64,000 nt of DNA from Hyaloraphidium curvatum. Lineage: Eukaryota; Monoblepharomycota; Hyaloraphidiomycetes; Hyaloraphidiales; Hyaloraphidiaceae. A program made the translations under genes and the position numbers. Under the pieces are notes generated by a model. It had not been told where the DNA came from, searched no databases, and worked only from the letters and a program-made list of their open reading frames with translations. The stretch covers positions 677,508-741,507 of the forward strand of contig JAIVFI010000016.1 in NCBI GenBank assembly GCA_025558095.1. Direction: 5' to 3'. This document shows positions 31,553-41,951 of the stretch, piece after piece. The number at the start of each line of letters is the position of its first letter. Positions within the stretch are counted from its first letter, which is position 1.

Positions 31553-34500
31553 ATGTCCGGGCGGTTCGGGACGGTCCGGAGGGCGGCACTGCTGCTCGTG
31601 ATGGGCCTGGCGGCGCTTTGTGCTGCCGCGGGAGCCGCCGGTGCCGCGGGGGATCCTGCCGGGTGGACGGCCGGGCCGAAGTGGTGGGTGCTCTCCGGCC
31701 TGCCGCGGGTGCGAGCCGGAGCTGGGCGGGGCAGCAAGATGACGCCGTGGCGCCCTCGCCCTCTTCCGGCGACGCGACATCTCCGCCGTCAGCGCTGACG
31801 GTCCCTTCCCGCCGCAGCTGCCCCGGCTGCGCGTACGCCAACGCCCAGCGATGCTGCTGGTGAGCTGCTCTTTCTCCACCGCCGTCCGCGCTGACGTGTC
31901 CGTGCAGCCCATCGCGGCCCCCGCGCACGGTGCTCGCGACGCGCACCTTGTTCGCCACGCGCGTCGTCAGCCGCGGGGTGCGGAGGACGGTGACGGCCAC
32001 GCGGACCGTCACGGGGGCGCTCTTGGTAAGAAGAGAGTTGGACGAGGGCGCGGAGGGGCTGCGGGAGCGGGATTGGCCGCCCGTGCGGGAGGCGGAGGAG
32101 GGCGATCCGGCGGGGGGCGGCGACCGGGAGCCGGACGCCGCGCGCCCCTCCCTGCCCGGTCTGCCGGCCCCCGCGCTGTTCGCGCGGCACGAGTGCGGCG
32201 TCTGCCCGCCGGGCGCGCGGCTCTCCCCCTCGGGCGGGCGGGTCTGCTGCCCCCCGCGCAGGACGGTCAGGAAAACCGTCACCGTGCGCAGGACAAAGAC
32301 CCGCACGTCGACGCGGACCTCCATTGTGACGAGGACCGTGACGATCACCAGGCTTCCGCTGCCGGCAAACGCGACGATCGACGGGATCCTGTGGGTCCTC
32401 CCTTGCGGGCACCACGGGAGACAAGAAGCTGACGCGTTCCTGAATGCCAACCAAGGTTCACCGACAACGACGGCAGCGGCACCTACTCACCCGGCACGGA
32501 CTCCCTCTTCCCCTTCGAACGCGTCGGCGCGTTCAGCCTCCCCTCCGCCTCCCGTCTCGCCCGCCGCCAGACCTTGCTCGCCGAATCCGCGACCGACGCG
32601 CGCGGATTCTTCCGCCTCTCGTTCCCCCGGGTGCCGTTTCTGGCGGTGGGGATCGCGAGGATGGCGCAGCCGGGGACGCTGCTGTGGAACGCGACGGCGG
32701 GGGCGGATGGGGGTTTTCCGGCAGGGGTGGTGCAGGTCCCCGTGCCGCCGGGTGCGTCAACGACGGCTTCGGGGACAACAAAATCGAGGACGGAGGCGAG
32801 CGCTTCGGAGAGCACGACCTCGAGTTCTGCGAGCGCGACGGCCGGCGAGAGCCGGAGCTTGACGGCGACGACCAGCGAGTCGCGGAGCTTGACGGCGACA
32901 ACCAGCGAGAGCCAGAGTCTGACGGACACGACCAGCGAGAGCCAGAGCCGGACCGCAACGACGTCGGAATCGCAGAGCTTGACGGCCACGACCAGCCAGT
33001 CCCGCAGCTTGACGGCGACGACCAGCGAGTCCGCTTCCGCAACGGCCACGACCTCGGAATCGCAGAGCCTGACGGCGACGACCAGCCAGTCCCGCAGCTT
33101 GACGGCAACGACCAGCGAGAGCCAGAGCTTAACGGCGACGACTTCGGAATCGCAGAGCTTCACAGCAACGACCAGCGAGAGCCAGAGTCGGACAGCGACG
33201 ACGAGCGAGAGCCAGAGTCGGACGGCGACGACGAGCGAGAGCCAGAGCGTAGCGGCGACAACTAGCGAGAGCCAGAGCCGGACAGCAACGACCAGCGAGT
33301 CGCAGAGCCTGACGGCCACGACCAGCGAGTCGCAGAGCTTGACGGCGACCACCAGCGAGAGCCAGAGCCGGACAGCGACGACGTCGGAATCGCAGAGCTT
33401 GACGGCCACGACCAGCCAGTCCCGCAGCTTGACGGCGACGACTAGCGAGTCTGCTTCCGCAACGGCCACGACTTCGGAATCGCAGAGCCTGACGACCACG
33501 ACCAGCGAGAGCCGGAGCTTGACCGCAACTAGCAGCGACAGCCAGAGCCGGACAGCGACGACCAGCGAGAGCCATAGTCTGACGGCCACGACGAGCGAGA
33601 GCCAGAGTCTGACGGCCACGACGAGCGAGCGCCAGAGCTTAACGGCGACGACCAGCGAGAGCCAGAGCCGGACCGCAACGACGTCGGAATCGCAGACCGT
33701 CACTTCGAGCACGACTTCCGAGTCCCCCACACCCTCGACGGTACGTCCTTGGCCCGGCTGCAAATTCGCGGCGCTGCTGATGCCTTTGCGTCCCCAGACC
33801 TCCGAGTCGGAAACGCCGAGCTCCACTTCGGAGACTCTCTCAACCGCCTCGGAGACGCTCTCCAGCACCTCGTTCACGGCGTCCAGCTCGACGCTCTCTA
33901 CCTCCTCCGAAACCCTGACCAGCACGTCGGAAACTTGGACGAGTACCTCGCTCACGGCATCCAGTTCTACGCTCTCCAGCACCTCCGAAGCCCGGACTAG
34001 CACGTCGAAAACTCTGACCAGCACTTCGTTCACGCCGTCTAGCTCGAAGTTGACGAGCACGTCGGAGACTGCGACCAGTTCTACGCTCTCCAGCACCTCC
34101 GAGACGCTGACGAGCACGTCGGAAACCCCGACGAGTACCACGCCTTCGAGCACCTCCGAGACTGCTACCAGTTCCACGATCTCCAGCACCACGGCGACGG
34201 CGACTCCAAGCTCGACATCGGAGACCCGCACGCTCAGCACATCGTCGGAGACTGCCACACCGAGCTCGACCTCGGAGACTCGGACGCCCAGCACCAGTTC
34301 GCTGACCATCACGTCGTCGGAGACCCCGAGCACCAGCTCGTTGACCCCAACGACCAGCTCCAGCACGTCCGAGACGGCCACGACGAGCTCGTCCGAGACG
34401 GCAACCAGCACGTCCTTGTCGCAGACGACCACGGAATCGAGAACGACCTCCTTCACCCCCACATCTGTGCGTGCCCGCCTCAGAAGGCGGCCCGGCGGCT

Positions 34501-36067
34501 AACGCTCCCGTGCCAGACCACGTCGCGGACCAGCACGACCGTGGGGCCGTCAATCACCACGATCCTGGCCACGGACGACTACTACTTCGAAATGACGCCC
34601 GACATCGCCTACGTCGACCGCTCGACCAACGACCCCGTCTCGGCCGAGATGGACGCCCTCCTCGAGGGGGCCATCCTGTTTGCCGGCGCCAACGGGACCT
34701 CTGAATGCGTCCTCTCGCTGGCCATGGACTCGGGCTGCTACGCGGTCACGATGATCTGGGCCGAGTACGACGCCTCGTACGGCAGCGTGGTCAACCGGCG
34801 CGCGATCGGGTACGCCATCCCCGAGCTCGGCGAAGCGGCGAGCAGCATCAACCTGCGGATCCTGTACGGGCTGTACCGCTTCCAGCCCGGCGCCAACGCT
34901 GCCGTCGGCGCCGTGTCGGGCGGATCCCTGGAGATCGTCTTTTCGAAGGTGGCGGGGGTGCCGATGGTGCAGGCCGTCACGGCGGTGCCGACCACCGCAC
35001 CGCGCTGCGGGGGGGTGGCCGCGGGGCCGGCCGCGTCGACGTTCGATTTCGGGCCGACGTTGCCGGCGTCGGCGGCGGTGAGCTGCACTGCGGTACCTCG
35101 GACGAGCACGACGGCCGCGGCGACGAGCTCGTTGACCCCGACGACCAGCTCGGAAACTGTGACATCGAGCACGACGAGCGCGACGGTGGGTTTGGGCAGC
35201 ATCCGCGGTATTTGCCAGGTGCTGACGCTCTGGATCAGCCCACCTCGACCTCGCGGACGGAAACCTTCACTTCCTCGACGCTGAGCATGACGGTGGGTCC
35301 CCTGGCCGTAAAGTACGCCCGTGTCCGGACTCAACGGCTCCACCCCACCCGCAGACGACAAGGAGCAGGACGGCGACCACGAGCTCGCTGTCGGTGGGTT
35401 CCCCGCGGCCGGATCCCATTGGTGGTGCTTACTCTCGCTCCCAGCGGACGGTTACGGGGACGACGAGCTTCTCGCACACGGTGGGTGAAGGAGTGGAGCT
35501 CATTTCGCGTACACGGTCGGACTCATCGACGATGCATCTGCAGACGTCGCAGACACAGACGACCTCGAAATCCCTGACAACCAGCCGGACCCAAACCTTC
35601 AAGGTACCTTCCCTCCACCCATTGGCCATCCGCACCCTCACGCACACTCCCTCCCAGACGACGACCTTCAACGGCGGCACCCCCACCAGCTGCGCCACCC
35701 CCTCCGCGTTCGACGTCTGCGGCGCCTATTTCGCCTGCCAGAACAACAACCAGGGCAACCTCGCCTCGCCGCCCTTCCCCTCGGGCCTGAGCATCTCCGA
35801 GTGCGAGTGCCAGTGCAACGACAACCCGGCGTGCTACGGGTTCGTTTCCCCCTCCCCGGCGCATGCATCGGAACGCGCAGACTGACCGTTCTCGCACGCA
35901 GGATAAGCTACCAGCCCTCGACGGGGACCTGCATCCTCCGCGGCAACACGGTGTACAACCTCGGCGAAGTGTACCCGGCGGCCGACTGGACGTGGAAGAC
36001 GTACCCGGGGATCGGCACACCGGCGTGCCCGCCGACCGTCGCCAACGTTGGGTCATGTCCAGCGTGA
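31553..36067 (+). CDS. Mucin-like multi-domain cell-surface adhesin
   Basis: Twelve exons (31553-31687, 31735-31859, 31908-32390, 32456-33740, 33798-34466, 34517-35185, 35239-35292, 35355-35393, 35445-35480, 35544-35603, 35658-35839, 35902-36067) give 1,300 residues with all phases consistent. After a signal peptide come two Cys modules (CPGCAYANAQRCCP and CGVCPPG...CCPP), each followed by a T-x-T-rich strand. An SdrD/Cna-B-like fold begins GILFTDNDGSG. Next are 28 ten-residue TTSESQSLTA repeats, a longer Ser/Thr region, a folded domain (residues about 915-1060) and four micro-exons of 36-60 bp coding only Thr/Ser-rich links. It ends in a Cys-rich PAN/apple-like domain (CAT...CGAYFACQ...CECQCND, GTCILRGNTVYNLG). 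There is no GPI tail. A secreted wall or adhesion protein is inferred. The first intron boundary is the least certain. Confidence 0.85.
32847..33686 (+). repeat. 30-bp minisatellite, 28 units, coding
   Basis: Twenty-eight in-frame 30-bp units encode TTSESQSLTA variants. Most differences are at the Leu/Arg and Gln/Arg positions. A five-unit block (units 4-8, ending with ESASATATTS and ESQSL) recurs as units 18-22, showing a higher-order duplication. The array lies inside exon 4 of the adhesin. Confidence 0.9.
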
Positions 36068-36304
36068 GGAAAAGCGAGGAGTTCGGGCGGATCAGGCGCT
36101 AAATGAACGGCGTGGTGTGGGGCGGGGGTACGTAGGATATGTCAATAGCGGCCACCCGGTGACGCGTGCGCCGTTTTGTTGCAAAGCGAACCCAGTGAGC
36201 GTGGTCGAGGAAAGAGCAGACTCGCGCAAGAGAGCTACGGCACGCCTGAGCAGAATTGCCATCCGAAGATAGTACAAATGGATCCAAACGCACGATGGAT
36301 GTAG

Positions 36305-37678
36305 TCAGACGCAGCTCGAAGAATCGTGGCCCCAGACTCCGCAAGAGGCGCACTTGTCCGACGATCCCACTTTCCCGGCCCCTCCGTCCTCCAGATCGCT
36401 CTCATCTGAGTAGTAGTCCTCCCCGCTATCGTCTTCGGAATCTCCCAGCGAAGCGTAGTACTGGCTCTCGAGCTTCCTCTCCACCGAATCGAACTCCTCC
36501 TCGATCTTGACCAGCACCGCCCTCCTGTGCACCTCGGTCAGCTTGGACCGGCGCCAGAGCTCCTCCATCAGGTCGTCGCGGATGCGGATGCCGCGGATGC
36601 GCACGCTACCGACCAGGTCGTACCAGAGGTCGAGGCGCACGCGGGGATCGAGGTCAAGCAGGCCCTGCCGCGCGAGCGAAGCCGTCAGATGCATTTCCAC
36701 GGACGCACGGGGGGGACCGGGCAGACCTCGATGACGCTCCCCGGTCCGCCCTTCCAAGCCTTGCCGGGAAGACGCAGCGGGAACACGCCGTCGGGCTCGA
36801 TGTGCATGCCGGAGGCGGCGGTCTTGGATTCCTCCGTGTGCCCGAACCCGCGCCCCTCGAACCCTCCGCAGTCGGCGTAGATCCAGACGGCCAAGGGCAC
36901 CTTGGTTAGCCCCCGCATCCCCTGGCGGCAGTAGAGGGTCGGGATCTCCATCTCCTCCCCGAAGGCCAGGTCCGTCTCGCGCGAGTCTTGCACGGCCCAG
37001 AAATCGCGCAGCGACTTGGGGTCGTCTGTCTCGGGCACGAACGCCAGCCACGGCCCGCCGGGGGGCGGGCGCCAGCGCGGCGGTAGCGGCCCTGCATGTG
37101 CTCGAAGCCGAAGCCGCAGCAGGTGCCGGTGACGATGACGTTGTTGAGGATCGCGGCGGCTTGGGTAGAAGACCTGTGGATGGGACGAGGTTGATCTGTT
37201 TTGAAGCATGCCGACATGGCGGTGGCTTCTGGACCCAGTCCACCCACCCATTGGCCGGCAGGTGCAGTACCAGCGACACCGCAAGGGCCACCTTCCCCTG
37301 CGCCAGATCCTCCTCGAACATTGCCCTGGTGAACTCGCTGCCCGCCGACGGCTCCGCCCCCTCGACGGCTAGCACGCCGGACCGCTGACGCACCGGCGCC
37401 TCCCCGACCGAAACCGCTCCGGCGTCCGATTCTCCGGCCGAAATCAGGTCCCCCTGCTTCGACATTGCCTGCGCCGGCTCCAACGCCGCCGCTCCGGCGA
37501 CGGCCTGGCCAGCATCGTGCGCGAACCGGCACCGTTCGCCGAACCTGCACGCACCCGAGGCGAAGAACCGGCACGGCTCCGGTGCCCCGAGGGCGGAGTG
37601 CGAGAATCGGCACGAGTCGCCGGCGCGGCACCGGCCGCGGGCGAAGAAACGGCAGGGCTTGGCGGACGGGCGGTCCAT
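36305..37678 (-). CDS. CCCH zinc-finger protein with zinc knuckle, apparent frameshift
   Basis: Exons are 37248-37678, 36709-37173 and 36305-36664. Two CCCH fingers open the protein (CRFFARGRCRAGDSCRFSH and CRFFASGACRFGERCRFAH), as in RNA-binding proteins. The middle holds a conserved-looking block (AILNNVIVTGTCCGFGFEHMQ, later WLAFVPETDD and ADCGGFEGRGFGHTEES) that I cannot name. The C-terminus has an acidic Ser/Asp/Tyr stretch and a zinc knuckle CASCGVWGHDSSSC (CX2CX4HX4C). Within exon 2, near 37074, the frame must shift by +1 or -2 to pass from HMQGRYRR to RPPPGGPWLAF. No intron longer than 26 bp bridges it. It may be a sequencing error or a real lesion. Confidence 0.65.
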   Translation of the reverse strand: MDRPSAKPCRFFARGRCRAGDSCRFSHSALGAPEPCRFFASGACRFGERCRFAHDAGQAVAGAAALEPAQAMSKQGDLISAGESDAGAVSVGEAPVRQRSGVLAVEGAEPSAGSEFTRAMFEEDLAQGKVALAVSLVLHLPANGWVDWVQKPPPCRHASKQINLVPSTGLLPKPPRSSTTSSSPAPAAASASSTCRAATAALAPAPRRAVAGVRARDRRPQVAARFLGRARLARDGPGLRGGDGDPDPLLPPGDAGANQGALGRLDLRRLRRVRGARVRAHGGIQDRRLRHAHRARRRVPAASSRQGLEGRTGERHRGLPGPPRASVEMHLTASLARQGLLDLDPRVRLDLWYDLVGSVRIRGIRIRDDLMEELWRRSKLTEVHRRAVLVKIEEEFDSVERKLESQYYASLGDSEDDSGEDYYSDESDLEDGGAGKVGSSDKCASCGVWGHDSSSCV

Positions 37679-38287
37679 GGTTGCGCGAAAGTCTCGTGCG
37701 TCATCGCGCGCACGGCAAGCTGCGAGCGGACAGTCTCCTGGAACGCAGACCATACCTGAAAACTAGCGCGAACCCCCTCCGCGGAGCGCAGCGATCCTCC
37801 GGATCCCGAACGACCAGGCCGCGCACCCAGACGCGGAGGCGCCCCCGCGACGAAAGCGCTCGGCGCCTCCCGCGCTACCGCGCACCCCGCAGACCGAGCT
37901 GGAGCTGCTCCAGGCAGGAAGGGAGCCCGTGCCCGGCGGCGATCCGCGCCGAATCGGAGCTCCCGATGTCGGGTGAGAGCAAGGACGGAAGCCTGGCGGT
38001 TCTCGGGGCCCCGCCTACGGCGAACCTTCGGACGGCCAGGCTTCAGGATCGGGGTCGCTGCAGGGGGCGTCCACGGCGGCTGGGAGGGCGGCCGGTGAGG
38101 TAAGTCGTCGGGTGGAGGGCACGGCTCAGTGGCTCTACGAGATGGAAGGGTAAATTTCGGGGGGCAGGGCTTCGCTTTTCGTGTATATTGTCTTTTGAAC
38201 GAACCGACCCCCTCCCTCGCGGGAAACTCTCCCTTTGTTCGGCACTCCGCCGCGTCCAAACACCAAACCCCGCACACACATACACCC
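37679..38287. other. Intergenic region, 609 bp
   Basis: This lies upstream of the CCCH gene and downstream of the WW gene. A minus-strand frame runs through it into the CCCH gene but has no ordered composition and is more likely promoter and leader. Confidence 0.4.
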
Positions 38288-39564
38288 TCAGTACCTCCTC
38301 CCCGGCCTCGTCATCGCGCCCACCATCAGCGCCGCCCCCGGGTTGCGCACCGCCATCCCCAGCACCGCGCCGCCGACCAGGATCTGGCCCACGCTCGGGC
38401 CCGTCTTCTGCGGGGGAGGAGGCTGCGTGTAGTACTGCTGCTGCGGCGGGGGGACGTAGGTCTGCTGCACGGGGGGAGGGGGGGTCGCGGGGGCGGCGTA
38501 CTGAACGTAGACGACCTGCTGGAGGGGAAAGGGGTGTGAGTGTGATGTAGGGGAGGGGGGGAGGACGGGGGCGGCTCACGGGCTGCGGGGCGGGGGCGGG
38601 GGCGGCGTAGGTCGGCGCGGCGAAGGTGGTGGCCTGCGGCGCGGCGTAGGTGGTTACCGGCGGGGCGGCGTAGGCCGGGGCGGCGGCGGCGACGGGGGGC
38701 GGGGCGTACGCGGGGGCGGCGGCGGCGACCGGGGGCGGGGCAAACTGCTGCGGGGCCGGGGCCGGCTTGGGGGGCGGGGCGAAGGTGGTGGTCGGGGGCG
38801 CGGCGACCGGGGGAGGGGCGGCGGCGGGCTTGGGAGGCGGTGGGGCGTAGACCTTCTTGGGCTTCTCCTCGGGCGCTTCCTCGATCTCGGGGGTGCCTAC
38901 GACCCGGAGGCGCGGCATCAGCATCCCGACGGAAGGCAGCCGGGTGCGGAGGCAACCCACGGGGATCGTCCCACGTCACCACCGCCGGGTCCTTGTTCTC
39001 GTCGACAAAGAAGAACCTTCCCGAGGGCGGATCGAGCACCGCCAGCCATCCCTTGGGGAGGCCGTTCTCCTGCAGCTCGGGCTCGTCCTTCGGGGGAGGC
39101 ACGACCTCTTCCTTGGGCGGCGGGACCACCTCGGCGGCCTTTGGCGGCTCCGCGGCGGCGGCAGCTTTGGCCGCCTCGGCGGCCTTGACTTCCGAGGGCT
39201 TTGTGCCCTCGCCGACGGGCAGCACCGGCACGGGCGCGCCCGAGGTCTGCATGCTGACGAAGGGGTTGCCGGCGGGCTTCGCGGGGGCGGCGGGGGCGGG
39301 CGCCTCGGCGTCCTTGGGCGGCTCGGCGGCGGGTGCGTCCCCCGCGACATCCTTCAGCCGCGGGTCATCCCACGTGACTGCCGCGGCAGGGATCAGCCGC
39401 CACCCCTCCCCGGCACTCGGCGACGCGCGCTCACTCTCCGGCGGCGTCTTGGTCTCGTCGACGTAGTAGAACTCGCCGCTGGCCTCGTCGAGCACCGAGA
39501 TCCACCCCGCGGGCAGCGGGCGCAGCTGGTGCGCGGGGACGTCGGCGGGCGCGGCGTCGGACAT
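38288..39564 (-). CDS. Two-WW-domain protein with proline-rich linker
   Basis: Exons 38961-39564, 38580-38896 and 38288-38518 give 383 residues. The first WW domain starts LPAGWISVLDEASGEFYYVDE at residue 18, but about 20 residues are inserted before its final VTWDDPR. The second (LPKGWLAVLDPPSGRFFFVDE, residues about 167-200) is regular, and its WDDPR is completed across the first intron. A long Pro/Ala/Tyr-rich linker follows, and the protein ends with a glycine-zipper hydrophobic segment (SVGQILVGGAVLGMAV). WW domains bind PPxY ligands; the PPxY protein at 18.1-19.4 kb is a candidate partner, by inference only. It is probably an adaptor. Confidence 0.85.
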
Positions 39565-39750
39565 GGCGGGCGTGCGGCGGGGGGGCGGCGGATGGGCGGG
39601 GGGAGGGGAGGCAGTGGGTGCCCTGGCGGCCAGGGTCGTCGCGTGGCGGGCGGGATGAGGCGATCGACTCCACAACGCGAGGCCGAAACCCGGACACGGA
39701 TCGCACCTGCGCCGTCACTCGGAACCTTAGAATCACGGTGCAGCACCGCA

Positions 39751-40831
39751 TCACTTCGCATACAGCCCCCGCCCGCGGATCACCTCCCACACGTGCTCCC
39801 CCACGACCTCCGCCACCCCCTCCTCCTTTTCCCCCTTCTCGCCCTCGGGAGCCCCGTGCCAATCCCCCACGCGCTTCCGCGCCTCCGTCGACGACATGTG
39901 TTCGAACCCCGTGCCTTCCCACCCGGGGATCTCCAACACGTCGCCCGGGAAACGGGCGATCTCGTCGTCGACCGGAAGCGCGCAGGGGGCCGACAGGGGC
40001 CGGGAGGCAAAGACGACGCGGGCGGGGGCGCCGAAGAAGGGCGCGAGGGAGGCGGAGAGGGGGACGGCGGGGGGGTAGTACTTTGGATCGAACAGGCCTG
40101 CGGGCACACCGGGGAGCGATCAGCGGATCCGGATCCGGGGGTGACATCGGCCAGGCAAGGAACCCACGGACCACCGTGTCCCACCCCAGGATGAACCACC
40201 ACCGCGCCTTGACCCCCCCGCCCCCGCGCGGATCCGCGGCCCACGCGGCCAGGCACGCGGCCTTCTCCGTGAACCTGGGCGCGGTGATCATCCCCACCGC
40301 CACGTTGTCCGCCCCGCCTGCCCCGGCGGCGGGGAGCGCGACGAGGTGCCGCATCGTCGCCAGCATCATCCCCGCCCTGTCCACCGGGCCCGCGCGCCCG
40401 GGCGGGGCGGCGGCGACCGAGCCCTTGTCCATGTTTGTCGTGGCGAGGAGCAGCAGCTGCGCGTCGAACGCGATCGGGGGTGGATGGGAGGAGGAGGCGG
40501 TGCGGGGGTAGGGCACGGCGGTGTGCGCGCGGAGGAGCAGGGCCTCGTGGGCGCGGGTGGGCGGGTCGAAGGACGAGTCCAGGACGAGGACCTCCAGCGG
40601 CCTGCCCGGGTCTGCGCCCTGTCCCGCTTTTGCGTCGGGATCGACCGGCCTAGGCCATCCCGGGTTCGCCTTAGGGCCGCCCTTGGCCCGCGCCAGGGAG
40701 GCGACGAGGCGGAAGGCGTGGCGCGCGGGCTGCCCGGCCATCGCCGGCCCGGGCGGCAGCGCGGCGTACGCGTCCTGCAGGGCCGCGAGCGCGTGCGATG
40801 CGAGCGATGCGTCGTCGGCGGGGGCGGCCAT
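39751..40831 (-). CDS. NMN adenylyltransferase-like protein (POF1-type)
   Basis: Exons 40168-40831 and 39751-40097 join in phase 1 (donor GTGGGT) into 336 residues. The nucleotidyltransferase loop VLVLDSSFDPPTRAH (residues 81-95, His95 catalytic) replaces the usual GSFNPPTxxH. FILGWDTVVRLFDPKYY is the central motif rebuilt across the intron, and MSSTEARKRV near the end is the SSTxxR phosphate-binding motif. This layout fits the fungal POF1 branch, which makes NAD from NMN and ATP. Asp-Ser in place of Gly-Ser may alter efficiency. It is divergent from the MaoC gene over only 70 bp. Confidence 0.85.
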
Positions 40832-40901
40832 CGGCGCGCTGATCGGGAGGAGGAGACAAGGGATTGGGCCGCGGTCAACAGTTCCGTGCCCTGCCGACGC
40901 G

Positions 40902-41929
40902 ATGGCCCTCCTCCGCGTCTGCCGCGCCGCACCGGCACGGAACCGCCATGCATTCGGCCCGCGTTTCGTGTCGGCCGCGGCGGCCGCCGCCCTCCTCGCG
41001 CACCGCCCGCCGCCCCACGAGTTTTCCTACTCCCTGCGCGACCTGCTGCTGTACAACGCGTCCGTCGGCGCCGGATCGGACGGGGGGGAGCTCCACCTGA
41101 CGTGGGAGGGGGCAGACGGGTTCTGCGCCGTGCCGACCTTCTACACCGTGCCGGCCTACCGGGCCAGGGCCGGGCTGCCCGAGCTGTTCCCCGAGGTGTT
41201 CGCCGACGTACGTGGGTTCCGCCCGAATGCACCACCGATCCGCTCACCCCGTTCCCGGGAAAGGCACCGAACGTGCTCCTCTCCCAGTCCCTCGACGTCC
41301 ACCGCCCCGTCCCCCTTCCCCCCTCCCCATCCACCCCGCTCGTCCTCCTCACCCGCCTCGCCGTCCCCTCGGTGCACACGACATCCAACGGCAAGCACGG
41401 CATCCTCCTCACCCGTGCCGAGACCTTCCACGCGGGCGAAAAGCTGGCGACCAACACGGCGGCCGTGATGCTCTCTGGCCGGCCGTTCCCCGGCGCCCCC
41501 CCGTTGCCCGCCCCCGCACCCCCACCTCCCCCCCTGCGCGACCCCGAACCCGCATCCGAGGACCGCATCCCCACGAACGCATCCTACGTGTTCCGACTGG
41601 CCCTGGGCGACGCCAACCCCATCCACACCGACCCCGCCTTTGCCCGCGCCGCCGGGTTCCGCGCGCCCCTCCTGCACGGCGTGTGCACGATGGCGTGGGG
41701 GCTGCGCGCCGCCCTGGGGAAGCTCGGGGTGCGGATGGGCGACGTGCGGGGCGTGGAGGCGGGGTTCAGGGCGCCGGTGCTGAACGGGGACACCGTACAC
41801 GTGAAGTGCTGGAGGACGGAGGAGGGCGCGGGGTACGCCGTCGAGTGCGCGGGGAAGGAGGCGGTGCGGGGGCAGGTGCGGCTGCGCAGGGGTGGCGGGG
41901 GGCTGGCGGGCATGGTGCGGTGGGAGTGA
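40902..41929 (+). CDS. MaoC-type enoyl-CoA hydratase 2 (double hot-dog)
   Basis: Exons 40902-41207 and 41264-41929 join in phase 0 (donor GTACGT) into 323 residues. The first hot-dog has RDLLLYNASVGAG and VPTFYTVP, as in the N-terminal half of the hydratase unit of peroxisomal multifunctional enzyme 2. The second holds the catalytic signature YVFRLALGDANPIHTDPAFA then GFRAPLLHGVC. These enzymes hydrate trans-2-enoyl-CoA to (3R)-hydroxyacyl-CoA in beta-oxidation. The Arg-rich, acid-free N-terminus suggests mitochondrial import; the last residues (VRWE) are not a PTS1. It shares a very short divergent promoter with the NMNAT-like gene and ends 22 bp from the DENN gene. Confidence 0.9.
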
Positions 41930-41951
41930 ATTCGGATCGAAGGGGTCCGTT

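Noticed and set aside
32483-34462. Minus-strand open frame of 659 codons across the adhesin
   Set aside because: It is the antisense of the 30-bp repeat; a repeat length divisible by three leaves all frames free of stops. The plus strand has the signal peptide, introns and cysteine domains.
37444-38277. Possible gene upstream of the CCCH protein
   Set aside because: The frame overlaps the CCCH exon in another phase and has no ordered composition; promoter and leader are more likely.
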